Part shown: positions 47,322-57,174 of the stretch, piece by piece
Layout of the letters: each line of letters begins with the position of its first letter
How positions within the stretch are numbered: the stretch's first letter is position 1
Assembly: GCA_017311315.1 (NCBI GenBank)
Contig: CM029609.1
Span: forward strand, 45,333,166-45,397,165
Length of the DNA stretch: 64,000 bases
Direction: 5' to 3'
Origin: Dendrocalamus latiflorus
Taxonomy: Eukaryota; Streptophyta; Magnoliopsida; Poales; Poaceae
Program-made: the position numbers and the translations under genes
The notes under the pieces: model-generated
The model's database searches: none
What the model saw: only the letters and a program-made list of their open reading frames with translations
Told to the model about the DNA's origin: nothing

Positions 47322-47695
47322 TCACAATAGTCCATATGGACAAACCACCCCAAGCTCTCCCCGCAGAGCTGAAAACCTAGAGTTATCCAATGGCTTGGTA
47401 AAGATATCAGCCAACTGGTGGTCACTCTCCACAAACTGGAGCACTATGTCACCCTTCTCTACATGGTCTCTAAGGAAGTGATAGCGAATATCGATATGCT
47501 TGGTCCGGGAGTGCTGCACTGGGTTCTTGGCAATATTAATCGCAGAAGTGTTATCACAAAAAAGTGGAACACTATCTATGACTAACCCAAAGTCCCGCAG
47601 GGTCGAAGCCATCCAAAGCACCTGGCTACAGCAACTGGCTGCAGCAACGTACTCGGCCTCTACAGTGGACTGCAACTCCGGACTGCTTCCTCAAG
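47322..47695 (-). pseudogene. Sirevirus RNase H, C-terminal part
   Basis: The frame carries TVEAEYVAAASCC, FCDNTSAINIAKNPVQHSRTKHIDIRYHF and IFTKPL, the usual copia RNase H landmarks, and ends with a stop at 47322. A frameshift near 47690 separates it from the upstream reverse transcriptase frame, which runs on into unrelated residues. Confidence 0.88.
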
Positions 47696-48789
47696 GACCA
47701 GGAAACGAGAGAAGTGCCAATGAATTGGCAGGTGCCAGAAGTGCTCTTCCTATCTATCCTACAGCTGGCAAAGTCTGCATCCGAAGAGGCTCTCAAGGAA
47801 AGACTGGACGAGGAAGAGTACCAGATACCATAGTCAATGGTAGCTCGAAGGTACCGAAGAATGCGTTGAGATACGCGAGGAGAAGCCTGAAATCGAGCAC
47901 AAAGACACGCAGCGAAGTGTATGTCCGGTCTTGAGGCAGTGAGGTACAAGAGGGAGCCAGTCATGCTGCGATACTCCTTTTGATCAACTGGCTCGCCATC
48001 CTCGTCTGGGTCAAGAGTGGCGGAAGATGCCGTGGGAGTCAACACAGGCTTACCATCAGACATGTTGAAGCGCTTCAGGAGGTCTTGAGTGTACTTACCC
48101 TGATGCAAGAAGGTACCCTCCCGAGTCTGCTTAATTTGGAAGCCAAGGAAGAAGCTCAACTCGCCCATCATGCTCATCTCAAACTCCGAGCTCATGACAT
48201 CGGAAAACTGGGAAACGAGAGCATGCGAGGAGCCGCCAAAGATGATGTCATCCACATAAATCTGGACGAGCAGAAGATCAGTGCCACGCCGGCGGATGAA
48301 CAAGGTCTTATCCACCTTACCCATCTCAAAACTATGAATCAACAAATAGGACTTAAGTCTCTCATACCAAGATCTAGGGGCCTGCTTAAGTCCATACAAC
48401 GCTTTGGAAAGCTTGAAGACATGGTTTGGTTATTTGGGGTTTTCGAAACCTGGAGGCTGTCTAACATAGACTTCTTCCTCAATAAAGCCATTGAGGAAGG
48501 CACTCTTGACATCCATCTGGTAAAGCTTGAAACCCTTAGAAGCTGCAAAGGCAAGCAGGATTCTCATGGCCTCAAGTCGAGCTACAGGGGCAAAGGTCTC
48601 CTCGAAGTCTAGACGCTCAACCTGAGAAAAGCCCTGAGCTACCAATCTAGGCTTGTTTTGAATGACTACCCCATTATCACTTTGCTTGTTCTTGAACACC
48701 CACTTAGTCCCAATGACATTGTGACCTCGAGGGGGCTCAACAAGCGACCAGACCTTGTTTCTCTCGAAGTTTTCTAACTCCTCATGCAT
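47626..48789 (-). pseudogene. Sirevirus reverse transcriptase, one in-frame stop
   Basis: It starts near NFERNKVWSLVEPP and contains GTKWVFKNK, QMDVKSAFLNG, the active-site YVDDIIFGG (48247-48258 for YVDD), and SMTGSLLYLTASRPDI before RNase H. A TAA at about 48427-48429, in frame after GFENPK, interrupts the palm domain; the same frame resumes at once with PNHVFKLSKALYGLKQAP. So one stop codon and the downstream frameshift disable it. Confidence 0.92.
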
Positions 48790-49603
48790 GGCATTGACCC
48801 AAGACTCGTCTGAAAGGGCATGACTAACATCCTTGGGCTCAAGGTGGCAACGAAGGCAAAATAGAGACAGAAATGTGACATGCCAGACTTTGAGCGAGTG
48901 ACTCGCTCAAAGAGGTCTCCAATAATTTGCTCGGAAGGATGCCTTTTCTGGATATGTCGGGGAGGTTTTGGATGAGATGAAGAAGTAGCCTCTACCTCGT
49001 GAGCTGACGAGGTAGGAACAGAGCCACTAGCTCCGGAGGAAGCAGAAGGCATGGGCTGATCACCTCGAGGTGCGGTGGAAGAAGGCACCTCAAGTGATGG
49101 ATGGAGGACTGGATCGGGTAGACAACCCTCATCTTCATCATCCTCATCATCCACAAAGATGGGCTCGGACTGCTCTAAAGAACCTGAGATATCGGACCTA
49201 GTCCCCGGACTGGCCTCGTCAAAGGTCACCTCACAGGTCTCTACCATTTTACTAGACTCACAGTTCCAAACCCGATAAGCCCGCGAAGAAGTCGAGTAGC
49301 CTAGAAAGATCCCATCACAAGAACGTGACTCGAACTTGTCTAGGTTCCCGAGCTTCAAAATGAAACACTTGCAACCAAATACGCGAAAATGAGAGACACT
49401 GGGCTTTCGCCCATATCACAGCTCATAGGAAGTGCGATGCAAATGTGCCCTCAAAAAACCTCTGTTCGATACATGGCACGCGGTCGCAATAGCCTCAGCC
49501 CAAAACTTCCTAGGAGTAGAGTACTCATCGAGCATCGTCCTGGCCATCTCGACCAAGGTACGGTTCTTCCTCTCCACGACGCCATTCTGGCATTCTGCTG
49601 TGG
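48774..49603 (-). pseudogene. Sirevirus integrase C-terminal part and connector
   Basis: Landmarks are KLGNLDKFESRSCDGIFLGY and YRVWN, followed by an acidic and Ser/Pro-rich linker (DDEDDEDEG). A single missing base near 48835 shifts the frame before the reverse transcriptase begins. The upstream end is shifted by a 7-base duplication at about 49585-49599. Confidence 0.85.
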
Positions 49604-50220
49604 GACGTGCGGAGAAGAGAACTGGTGCTCTACACCCGTCCCATCACAGAACTTCTCAAAGTAGAAATTCTTAAACTCCATGCCATTGTCACTGCGAATC
49701 GCTCGTAAGGCACTCGGGAGCTCAACAGAAAGCCTACTAAAAAGACCTCGGAAATACGTGAATGTCTCATCCTTCGAGGCTAAGAAAAACACCCAAGAAT
49801 ACCTCAAGAAGTCATCGACCACGACAAGAACATACCACTTCCCTCCTGCTGACTGCACTCGAGCTGGTCCAACAGTGTCCATGTGGAGCAGCTGTCCCGG
49901 TGCATCGGTCATAGTAACTGTGACCGGAGGGTGAGAAGCGGCAATCATCTTGCCGTGCCGGCATGGAGCGCAACAAGATCTTTGACCATCTTGAGTTTCG
50001 GCAGACCACGAATGAGATCGTGACCGCTAACTCGGGTCAAATGGTCAAATCCGATATGACCAAGTCTCCTATGCCAGAAAGTCAAGTCACGGGACTCAGA
50101 AGCAACTAAACACCGGAGAGGATCACCAGAAAACTCAGAAAAATCAGCACGAAAGATCCTCCCATAACGAGAAATCCCGTAAACCCAGACTACCCGAAGA
50201 ATCAAGAATTTTGCAAGCAT
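49585..50220 (-). pseudogene. Sirevirus pre-integrase and integrase core
   Basis: The pre-integrase His motif reads WHRRLGHIGFDHL. The core follows with HMDTVGP (first Asp), VVVDDFLRYSWVF and IRSDNGMEF (second Asp), then PQQN. Directly after this the reading frame is lost because AGAATGCC is repeated as AGAATGG, an extra 7 bases, before the segment that would carry the third catalytic Glu. A further frame change near 49950 separates the His motif from the core. Confidence 0.9.
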
Positions 50221-50224
50221 TTTT

Positions 50225-50500
50225 TCTTAAAGCTCACCTCGAAACCGTCATCGGTAAGCTGAGAAACAGAAAGCAAATTATACTGCAGCTTACTAACCAA
50301 AGCAACATCTTTCAGAATGAAAGAATCATTAACGCGCACTGTACCTTTGGCGATGACGCGCCCAGATGAAGCATCTCCGAAGGTGATCGTCTTATCACCT
50401 GGAGCACGGGCAAGGGAAGAAAACTAATGGGAGTCTCCGGTCATATGACGAGAACAACCGGAGTCTACAAGCCAAACCTTTCCCTTCCTTGCGCAGCGAA
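50225..50500 (-). pseudogene. Sirevirus protease region with a premature stop
   Basis: The catalytic motif VWLVDSGCSRHMTG is present, with DSG at 50458-50466. A TAG follows shortly after (HMTGDSH, stop, FSSLARAPGDKTITFG), at a place where the frame otherwise continues through KGTVRVN and YNLLSVSQLTDDGFEV. One codon change therefore truncates the product here. Confidence 0.85.
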
Positions 50501-50788
50501 CCTGAGTCAAACAGAGAGTAAAGTCTCAGTACTGGGTAAATCAAGAGTGATTTTGGCATCCAATACTGAGTAACACGTCGAGCATATGAAGTAGTCAAGC
50601 ACGACTGACCTCTATCTACCCTACGCTCTCTGTCACTCAACAAGCCAGAAGGTCTGTGTGCAGACCCGAAGCTGTTGTTGGACTTGACTGCTACAGAGGA
50701 GCGAGTCAAGACACCAGCAACATGCTGATCACGCCGCGGGTAGCTATCTCGACGGGGAAAACGAGATCTACCCTCAGGACGGCGGAAG

Positions 50789-51275
50789 TCATAACCAGGA
50801 GCAGCATGAGGACGAAAAACAGAAAACTCGGAAAAACCAAGCCTCGATGCTGCCCAACCCATCAACATCAGTAAACCTAGACCTCGTGCTGGTCCTAGGT
50901 GCACTCAGGGTCTGGGGCTGACCCTGAATACGCCTAAGTGCTTCTGCACGGTCTCTACGAGCAATCTTGGCGCGCCTGAAGCATCGATCGACTGTGTGTC
51001 CATCCTTCTGACAGAAGGTGCAGTGATACTTCACCTTCTGAGAGGTAGAAGTAGCACGGGGAGGCTTCGCCTTCTGAGAGGCCGAAGCAGCAGGTGGAAT
51101 CACCTTGCTGTCAGAGATCCCCTGAACATAGCCCGCTGACTTAAATTGGACTTTCTCGGTCCTGGGCTCAGTCTCGATCACACCTGGTGCTATGGGTCTG
51201 AGCACGGCAGGTGGATGTTTCCTCATGTCTTCATAATAATCATATCCTAGACCCCGATTGAATTTGCAAAATCTT
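50789..51275 (-). pseudogene. Sirevirus gag/pol connector with a second zinc knuckle
   Basis: The frame reads GLGYDYYEDMRKHPPAVLRP and then YHCTFCQKDGHTVDRCFRR, a complete C-x2-C-x4-H-x4-C knuckle, followed by an Arg-rich tail. It is out of frame with the upstream gag extension (frameshift near 51270) and shifts again near 50820 before the protease. Confidence 0.85.
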
Positions 51276-52241
51276 GGACTGGTCTAGAATAAGATTAAGC
51301 TTCTTCTTGCCTCCGACAAACCTCTCGAGAGTGTTCATAAGGTACTGACACTCCCGAAAGAGAGAGGTGAAAGAAGAGCAGGGAGAAGAGGGAACAGCAG
51401 AGGGTAAGGGAGCAGAAGAAGAACCAACAGTAGATGAAAGAATGGCTTGTGCACGCACAGCCGACTCTGATGGGACAGTCCTACTACTAGCAGGTTGGCT
51501 CACGTCACTAGTCGTCTCTACCTTACCCTTGGGCTCCTTCCCCTTCTCAGCAATCACATTACAATCTGATGGTTGCTTCTCTAGTGAGTCCTTAGTTAGC
51601 TTCACACATTTCTCTTCCAATGCAATCAAGTCAATTTTTAGTTTTTCACAATTTTTGCATGGTGAGCTAACAGGGTTCTTAGAAGCATAATTAGCCGGTT
51701 TCTTATTGTGGTCAATCATTTCTTGAAACTGCTTGGAAACAGATTCAAGTTCAGCAGTTAATTTAGGACAGTTTGAACATGAAGCAGCTGGCTCAAGCAA
51801 CCAAGAATACAACTCAGATATTTTATGATCTGCCTGTTTTAGGTTCATCTTCAAGTTATTGCAGTTTTCACAAGACTTGAGCAGATCTAACAGCATGATG
51901 TAAAAACCTCTAAAAGCATTATCCTTATCCTCACATGAGGTGCAAGCAATAGTCTCAACGGGAGTAGATAAGGTAGAAACAATCCTACTCATTTCTAGTT
52001 CAGCCAAAAGACTAAGATTCTCCACCTTAACAATATTAAGCTCAGAGGACAGACTATCATGCGAGGTCCTTAACTTCTCCATATCACCCAACAAAGCAGA
52101 GCATGTATCACAATCATCACTAGAGGGAGCAGATGTAAGAGCAATAATCTCTAGTGACAATCTATCTACTTCCTTCTCTAACTCAGTACACCAAGCCCTA
52201 GCTCTAGCATGAAATCCACCTAGCTTAAGAAAAGCATGATT
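51240..52241 (-). pseudogene. Sirevirus gag extension with five CxxC modules
   Basis: This frame continues directly from gag after one in-frame TAG (52245-52247). It is rich in Leu, Lys and Glu, like a coiled coil, and contains CDTC, CTSC, CENC, CSNC and CKNC, each followed by a helical-looking LKxxL stretch. A Ser/Pro/Val-rich part and LFRECQYLMNTLERFVGG follow. Long coiled-coil gag extensions are known in Sireviruses, where they can bind dynein light-chain-like proteins. Metal binding by the CxxC pairs is inference. Confidence 0.85.
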
Positions 52242-52244
52242 GAG

Positions 52245-53444
52245 CTAGTCGTAGGTGGGGCATACCTCGTCCGAATCGTAGTACAGCTCGCTGTCGCTCA
52301 GTTCGCCCTCGAGGGCCATGAAGCACATGCCGGAGAAGTCGTCGCCGCTCTTGGGGTCTTGGTCACCCGTCCCGTCGTCGTCGCTCCATCCCTCCACCTC
52401 ACTGAGGTCGAGGTCGTCGAACGCGGCGAGGACGCGGTGGAAGAGCTTCTTGGCCTTCCCGAAGTCGCGGAACTTCTTCTTGCCTTGTGGATGCGCTGGA
52501 GGCTTCTTGTTGCGGTTCTTGTTGGTGTAGTCGTTCTTGCTCGAACCGCCGAAGTCAGCTTTGCCCTTCTCCAGCTTGGGGTAATTTGCCCGAATGTGGT
52601 TGCGGCCACCACACTCGAAGCAAATGACAGGTCCTCCCCTCTTTCTGTCCCTCCTCCTCTTGTAAGCTTGGGAAAACTTCCGGGCTAGGAGGGCAAGTTG
52701 CTCATCCTCGAGCTGCTCTAACTGATCATCAGTTACATCACAGAGAGCAGCAAGGGAGAAACCACACAGCGAATCAGACGAAAGACCAGAAGCCGAACTG
52801 GGATCGGTGACTAGGGCCATCGACTGTGACTTCGACTTGCGAGAGACAATGTCAATCTCGTGAGTTTTGAGACGCGAGTACAGCGCATCAAGAGTCAAAG
52901 TCGAGAGGTCCGTGGTGTCCTTGATGGTAGTCACTTTCATCTCCCAAACACGCAGATCGAGTGCAGTGAGCATCTGTCGAGCGTTATCCAAGTCGGAGTA
53001 TGTGAGACCGACCGCTCGGAGGTTGCTCAGAATCTTGTGAAAACGCGCAAAACACTCATCAAGGGACTCGCCAGCGAGCATTTGAAACTTGTTGTAATCC
53101 CTCTTGAACTGGTCCTGTTGCACCGTCTTTATTTGGGTGGTGCCCTCATGGTAAGCATCGAGGGTCTCCCAAATATCGAAGGCGGACGAAAGATGAGATA
53201 TGCGGTCAAACTCACTACGACTCAGGCCCTGGATGATGATGTTCCTTGCCTTTGCATTCGCCTCAACATCAGCCATATTCCCGGCATTGATGTTCACATC
53301 GGCAGGAACAACAAACCGGACCTTAACCTTGCGCCAGATGGCGTACCCCTGGGCCTGAATGTATGTCTCCATTCGGCTCTTCCAGAAGGGGTAATCGATG
53401 CCATCGAAAACGGGCGGCTTGGTCGAGTACTTGTCCGTCGCCAT
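52245..53444 (-). CDS. Sirevirus gag (UBN2-type), 399 residues
   Basis: It begins MATDKYSTKPPVFDG just after the primer-binding site. It carries the copia capsid pattern: YPFWKSRMETYIQAQG, then IWETLDAYHEGT, FQMLAGESLDECFARFHKI, LRAVGLTYSD, and LTLDALYSRLKTHE. Near residues 295-310 is a zinc-knuckle-like CFECGGRNHIRANYPK in which the last Cys is replaced by Tyr. The frame ends in TAG after DEVCPTYD, and the same frame stays open beyond it. Gag forms the cytoplasmic particle that houses reverse transcription. Confidence 0.9.
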   Translation of the reverse strand: MATDKYSTKPPVFDGIDYPFWKSRMETYIQAQGYAIWRKVKVRFVVPADVNINAGNMADVEANAKARNIIIQGLSRSEFDRISHLSSAFDIWETLDAYHEGTTQIKTVQQDQFKRDYNKFQMLAGESLDECFARFHKILSNLRAVGLTYSDLDNARQMLTALDLRVWEMKVTTIKDTTDLSTLTLDALYSRLKTHEIDIVSRKSKSQSMALVTDPSSASGLSSDSLCGFSLAALCDVTDDQLEQLEDEQLALLARKFSQAYKRRRDRKRGGPVICFECGGRNHIRANYPKLEKGKADFGGSSKNDYTNKNRNKKPPAHPQGKKKFRDFGKAKKLFHRVLAAFDDLDLSEVEGWSDDDGTGDQDPKSGDDFSGMCFMALEGELSDSELYYDSDEVCPTYD

Positions 53445-53486
53445 GGCTCTTGAGACCGGTTAAGATCTATTGATTAGAGCTAACCG

Positions 53487-53500
53487 GCTCAGATACCAAT
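53487..53500 (-). other. Sirevirus primer-binding site
   Basis: Directly inside the 5' LTR, the minus strand reads ATTGGTATCTGAGCC. This resembles the TGGTATCAGAGC site complementary to initiator tRNA-Met used by most plant copia elements, with a mismatch in the centre. Confidence 0.8.
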
Positions 53501-55183
53501 TGTTGGATCGAAATAGGCGACAGAGGGGGGTGAATGTCGGTCACTTACAAATTCAAACCCCACACGTACTAACACGAAGCTTCAACCAAGAAGCTTACTA
53601 CTGTCGGCCAAGAGGTGAGGTTACTGCAGCAATTAAATGCAAAAGAGACGAAACTACAACAAGAACCTTGTTGTCCAAACCCAAAGGAAGGCAAGAAAGT
53701 ACTCTCTGTTGCTTTGCCGAAGGAACTTTACTGCTCAAAAACATACTGGCCGAAGCACTCCATGGATGGCAAGCAAAAACAAAAGTAGTACCCAGTACTT
53801 TGATCCAACCGAAAGCAGCAAAGAGGACAAGCTCAATCGGCAAGAAGAAAATCAATGGATTCTTGGCTGTTTGGCTAACAAGAAAAAATAGCACTGAGAC
53901 TGCATGGTTGCTTCCTGGCCGCAACAAAGATTGAGCAAAAGAAATACTCTCATCCGAGAATCATTATGGCAGCCAAAACCAATCAGAAAACTGGTAATCC
54001 GGACTGCATGCAGTAGAGATAAAATCAGCCTAAATCAGAGATTAAACAGCAAAGAATTCAGCTGAAAACGAAGTCATTTGGACTGCAAGCAAGGAGGTTG
54101 GAAATAGCACAAAAAGAAGCAAAAATGATACTTTCTTGTGCCATCCAGTCAAAAGAACAAGTGCTAGTTACTTGGAGTGCTAGTACTGCAGAGATGAAAC
54201 ACTTTCGGCTGGGGAGACAAAAGAGAATAAGTAAAGCTAAAAATTCTTCATGGAGGCAGCAATTTGGCCGAGTTCTGCAAGGAGCAAATGAACAAAATAA
54301 AACAAAGAAAGAGACCACAAGCACAACCAGACTGCAATCAAATAATTGCTCCCATGAATTATCTTAGCCAAAGGCTTTGAAATGGTTTCACATGAGACAA
54401 CAAGAACCTATGCAGTCAATTGAGCAAAAACACAGTAACAAAAAGAAGATCACAGAGAGGAACCAAGAAGTAATCCCGAAACAAACAGAGAACGTGAAAT
54501 AGACATCAAAGAGACACAAGAAACTGAAACAACTCAAACATATATTGATACGGAGACATACATGATTAAAAGAGTTTTACATCTCAGCTCACTTCTCTCT
54601 CAATTTCAGCACACTATTTCTCCCTAAAATCCATTCAGACTACTAGAGAACACCCTCTCTATTTATAGCCTCCACTAATGGGTTCACCATTGTTTTACCC
54701 AATAACCTTTTGCGCTTTACTCACAATCCACTTTCTTTAGTGCAGCTTTGCGTATTCAGCAAAACGCTCCTCGCGCACCTTCTAGGAAGCTTCCTCATTT
54801 CTTGCCTTGCAAGCCTCGCAGCCACCTCGAGCCCTCGCCGTCTTCGACACCTCCCGACCGTTCTGACCTCAGCGCCACCTGCGCCTAGTCCGTTCCACCG
54901 TGTCTCGCCACGACTCTGTCTCGATGTCCTGCAGCCAACACAGATAAGAAACACATCAAATAGCACCGCTCGATACATGTAATCAAAATTAGCATGATAA
55001 AACCCAAACCTGTCGAATCAAAGGAATACGCGTCCTAATTCATACGACCAAGTTTGACCAAGTTCGACCGAGCCCGTTGCACTACGCAATGACATGGTCC
55101 GACCACACAAATCAAACTCGACTATCCTAAAACAGTGTCAATTACTCATCACCAACAAGGGGTCACGACCACATGGTCTCTCA
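53501..55183 (-). repeat. Right LTR (5' LTR) of the Sirevirus
   Basis: 1,683 bp with TG..CA ends, followed by the CATAT target duplication. Its last 289 bases (54895-55183) are also part of the tandem duplication with 55575-55865. Confidence 0.95.
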
Positions 55184-56253
55184 CATATATATATGTGTTC
55201 TACTTATTGTTTCATTAAAAAAATTGACAGTCTGATTGTGCGGCTCAATGAGATATTTCTCCTCTGTATGGAACTGTGTGTTGCGTAAGAGACTACAATT
55301 GATGTCTGACAAAATCTCACAGAACATTTTGTGTTCTTCTGAATAACGTATGCAAAGAGGAGGCATGATCAGTCAAAATAGTATGGTAAAAATTACACAA
55401 TCTTAGTTGAAATTTCTTAAATCTTATTTGCTGTTACAACTTACAACTCATTATCCTTTTACATGTAAAAAGAACCCAAGACAACTGGATAAAAAAATTA
55501 AACATGACAGAAAAATATGAACAAAACTTGTCACAAAACGACGAGCTATCCGATCTCTATTGGAAAGAACAAATCCACCGTGTCTCGCCACGACTCTGCC
55601 TCGATGTCCTGCAGCCAACACAGACAAGAAACACATCAAATAGCACCGCTCGATACATGTAATCAAAATTAGCATGATAAAGCCCAAACCTGTCGAATCA
55701 AAGGAATACGCGTCCTAATCCATACGATCAAATTTGACCAAGTTCGACCGAGCCCGTTGCACTACGCAATGACATGGTCCGACCACACAAATCAAACTCG
55801 ACTATCCTAAAACAGTGTCAATTACTCATCACCAACAAGGGGTCACGACCACATGGTCTCTCACATATATATGTGTTCTACTTATTGTTTCATTAAAAAA
55901 ATTGACAGTCTGATTGTGCGGCTCAATGAGATATTTCTCCTCTGTATGGAACTGTGTGTTGCGTAAGAGACTACAATTGATGTCTGACAAAATCTCACAG
56001 AACATTTTGTGTTCTTCTGAATAACGTATGCAAAGAGGAGGCATGATCAGTCAAAATAGTATGGTAAAAATTACACAATCTTAGTTGAAATTTCTTAAAT
56101 CTTATTTGCTGTTACAACTTACAACTCATTATCCTTTTACATGTAAAAAGAACCCAAGACAACTGGATAAAAAAATTAAACATGACAGAAAAATATGAAC
56201 AAAACTTGTCACAAAACGACGAGCTATCCGATCTCTATTGGAAAGAACAAATC
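54895..56253. repeat. 680-bp tandem duplication of LTR end plus flank
   Basis: Copy 1 is 54895-55574 and copy 2 is 55575-56253. Each copy holds the last 289 bases of the LTR and about 390 bases of flanking DNA. The flank parts are identical by my reading except for one 2-bp TA difference in the TATATA run. The LTR parts differ at six sites, all transitions. The junction near 55574 joins CAAATC of the flank to CCACCG of the LTR with about 2 bp of overlap. Confidence 0.95.
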
Positions 56254-56357
56254 AACCAGCAGGAGGAGAATATGATGAAGGGTGACAACTGACAGAGAAG
56301 AACCCTTGATGATACTCCGAGAGCTTGAGATCCAGAGGTCAGTTCACTACAGAGCTA

Positions 56358-56555
56358 CTAATGACCAGGACCTCGCGGGCTCGGCCCGGCCCTGGCGACA
56401 ACGAACACTGGCAAGTTCACCGTCGAGAACCCGCCGCCGCCGCCATGATCATGCAAAGGCCGGGAGCACTCCACCGTCAGAGCATAGGCGCAAAGAAGCA
56501 AGAACGCCAGTGTAACCACCACACGAACAGACTGACGAAACGACTGAAAGCCCAT
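56358..56555 (-). CDS. PAMP-induced secreted peptide (PIP/PIPL) precursor
   Basis: 65 residues. Residues about 8-29 are a hydrophobic signal (VRVVVTLAFLLLCAYAL), then a short Gly/His-rich linker, and the protein ends RAGPSPRGPGH followed by a stop. The terminal GPSPRGPGH matches the SGPSPxGxGH signature of the PIP/PIPL family. In Arabidopsis these precursors are secreted and cut to a C-terminal peptide that is sensed by the receptor kinase RLK7 in immunity and root development. I chose the ATG at 56555 because it leads straight into the signal and lies about 50 bases after a likely transcription start; the longer upstream open frame crosses the TATA box. The length is typical of the family. 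Downstream lies the duplicated Sirevirus flank. Confidence 0.88.
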   Translation of the reverse strand: MGFQSFRQSVRVVVTLAFLLLCAYALTVECSRPLHDHGGGGGFSTVNLPVFVVARAGPSPRGPGH

Positions 56556-56631
56556 CCTACCGCCTCGGCGATGGTTCAAGCCTTGGCGGTTGTCGAGAAG
56601 AATGTTCGGAAGGAGATCAATCTTGCAGGTG

Positions 56632-56637
56632 TTTATA
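56632..56637 (-). promoter_or_regulatory. TATA box of the PIP gene
   Basis: On the minus strand CTCTTATAAACACC lies about 77 bases before the start codon. It is a good match in sequence and distance to a plant TATA box. Confidence 0.7.
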
Positions 56638-57174
56638 AGAGCGGTCTTGGCTTGTAAGGAGGAAAGAAGACGTGTGCAGCAAGGACTTTGAATGCGCGCG
56701 CGCATGTGGAGGGAAAGAGGAGGGATGAGAGTTTGACAAATGGAGGTGAGATTAGGAGGGAAGTCAGTAGGTCTGATCTCGTTAGGCTGCAACCACCTTT
56801 AGATTCTGAACCAAATCTTGCTCCCCGCCCCCCCCCCCCCCCCCCCGGGGGGGGGGTGTTGCGTTCACTTTGACCTCTCTCCGTGTGGTTCTTAAATTAA
56901 TTAATTAATTTAGTCTATATTGCTATTGGTAGTTGTTGCTGGTTGAGGTGAACCTGTGCTAGAATGAATTGGTGCATCTGATTATTATGACAGTGTATTC
57001 AGGTTCTCTGCCAAGCCTCAGGAGCAAACAATTAGTGGGTACTTGCATATACTTGTTAGAGAGGGAATTAATGATAGGAAAAAATGGTGTGCCAATCTTC
57101 TATGATCCTTTTTTTATATTAGTCCGTAGCAGTCAGATAAATTCAGAAGTACTGTTTGTTCCCATGGTGCAAAG
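56638..57174. other. 5' flank of the PIP gene
   Basis: Apart from the TATA box and the C/G tract, I see only AT-rich sequence (TTAATTAATTAATT near 56893) and no gene. Confidence 0.4.
56828..56856. repeat. Homopolymer junction C20-G9
   Basis: Twenty C are followed at once by nine G, upstream of the PIP promoter. It could be a real hairpin- or quadruplex-forming tract, or an assembly artefact where reads end in homopolymers. Confidence 0.9.

Larger units (their letters stand above)
44578..55183 (-). mobile_element. Sirevirus (Ty1/copia) retrotransposon, 10.6 kb, with both LTRs
   Basis: The element lies on the minus strand, with its 5' LTR at 53501-55183 and 3' LTR at 44578-46256, flanked by CATAT at 44573-44577 and 55184-55188. 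Gag, protease, integrase, reverse transcriptase and RNase H follow in copia order. A long gag, long LTRs and repeated AAAGGGGGAGA-type purine tracts before the 3' LTR mark it as a Sirevirus. In the first 490 or so aligned LTR bases (plus strand, from 44578 and 53501) I count nine substitutions and one single-base indel, so insertion is fairly recent. Several stops and frameshifts make it non-autonomous. Confidence 0.95.

Noticed and set aside
47980..48612. 210-residue plus-strand frame
   Set aside because: It is antisense to the Sirevirus reverse transcriptase, which carries the YVDD motif in the other strand.
52860..53453. 197-residue plus-strand frame
   Set aside because: It is antisense to Sirevirus gag, which starts right after the primer-binding site.
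56556..56792. N-terminal extension of the PIP frame to 144 residues
   Set aside because: It would run through the TATA box and has no signal peptide at its start; the shorter start at 56555 does.
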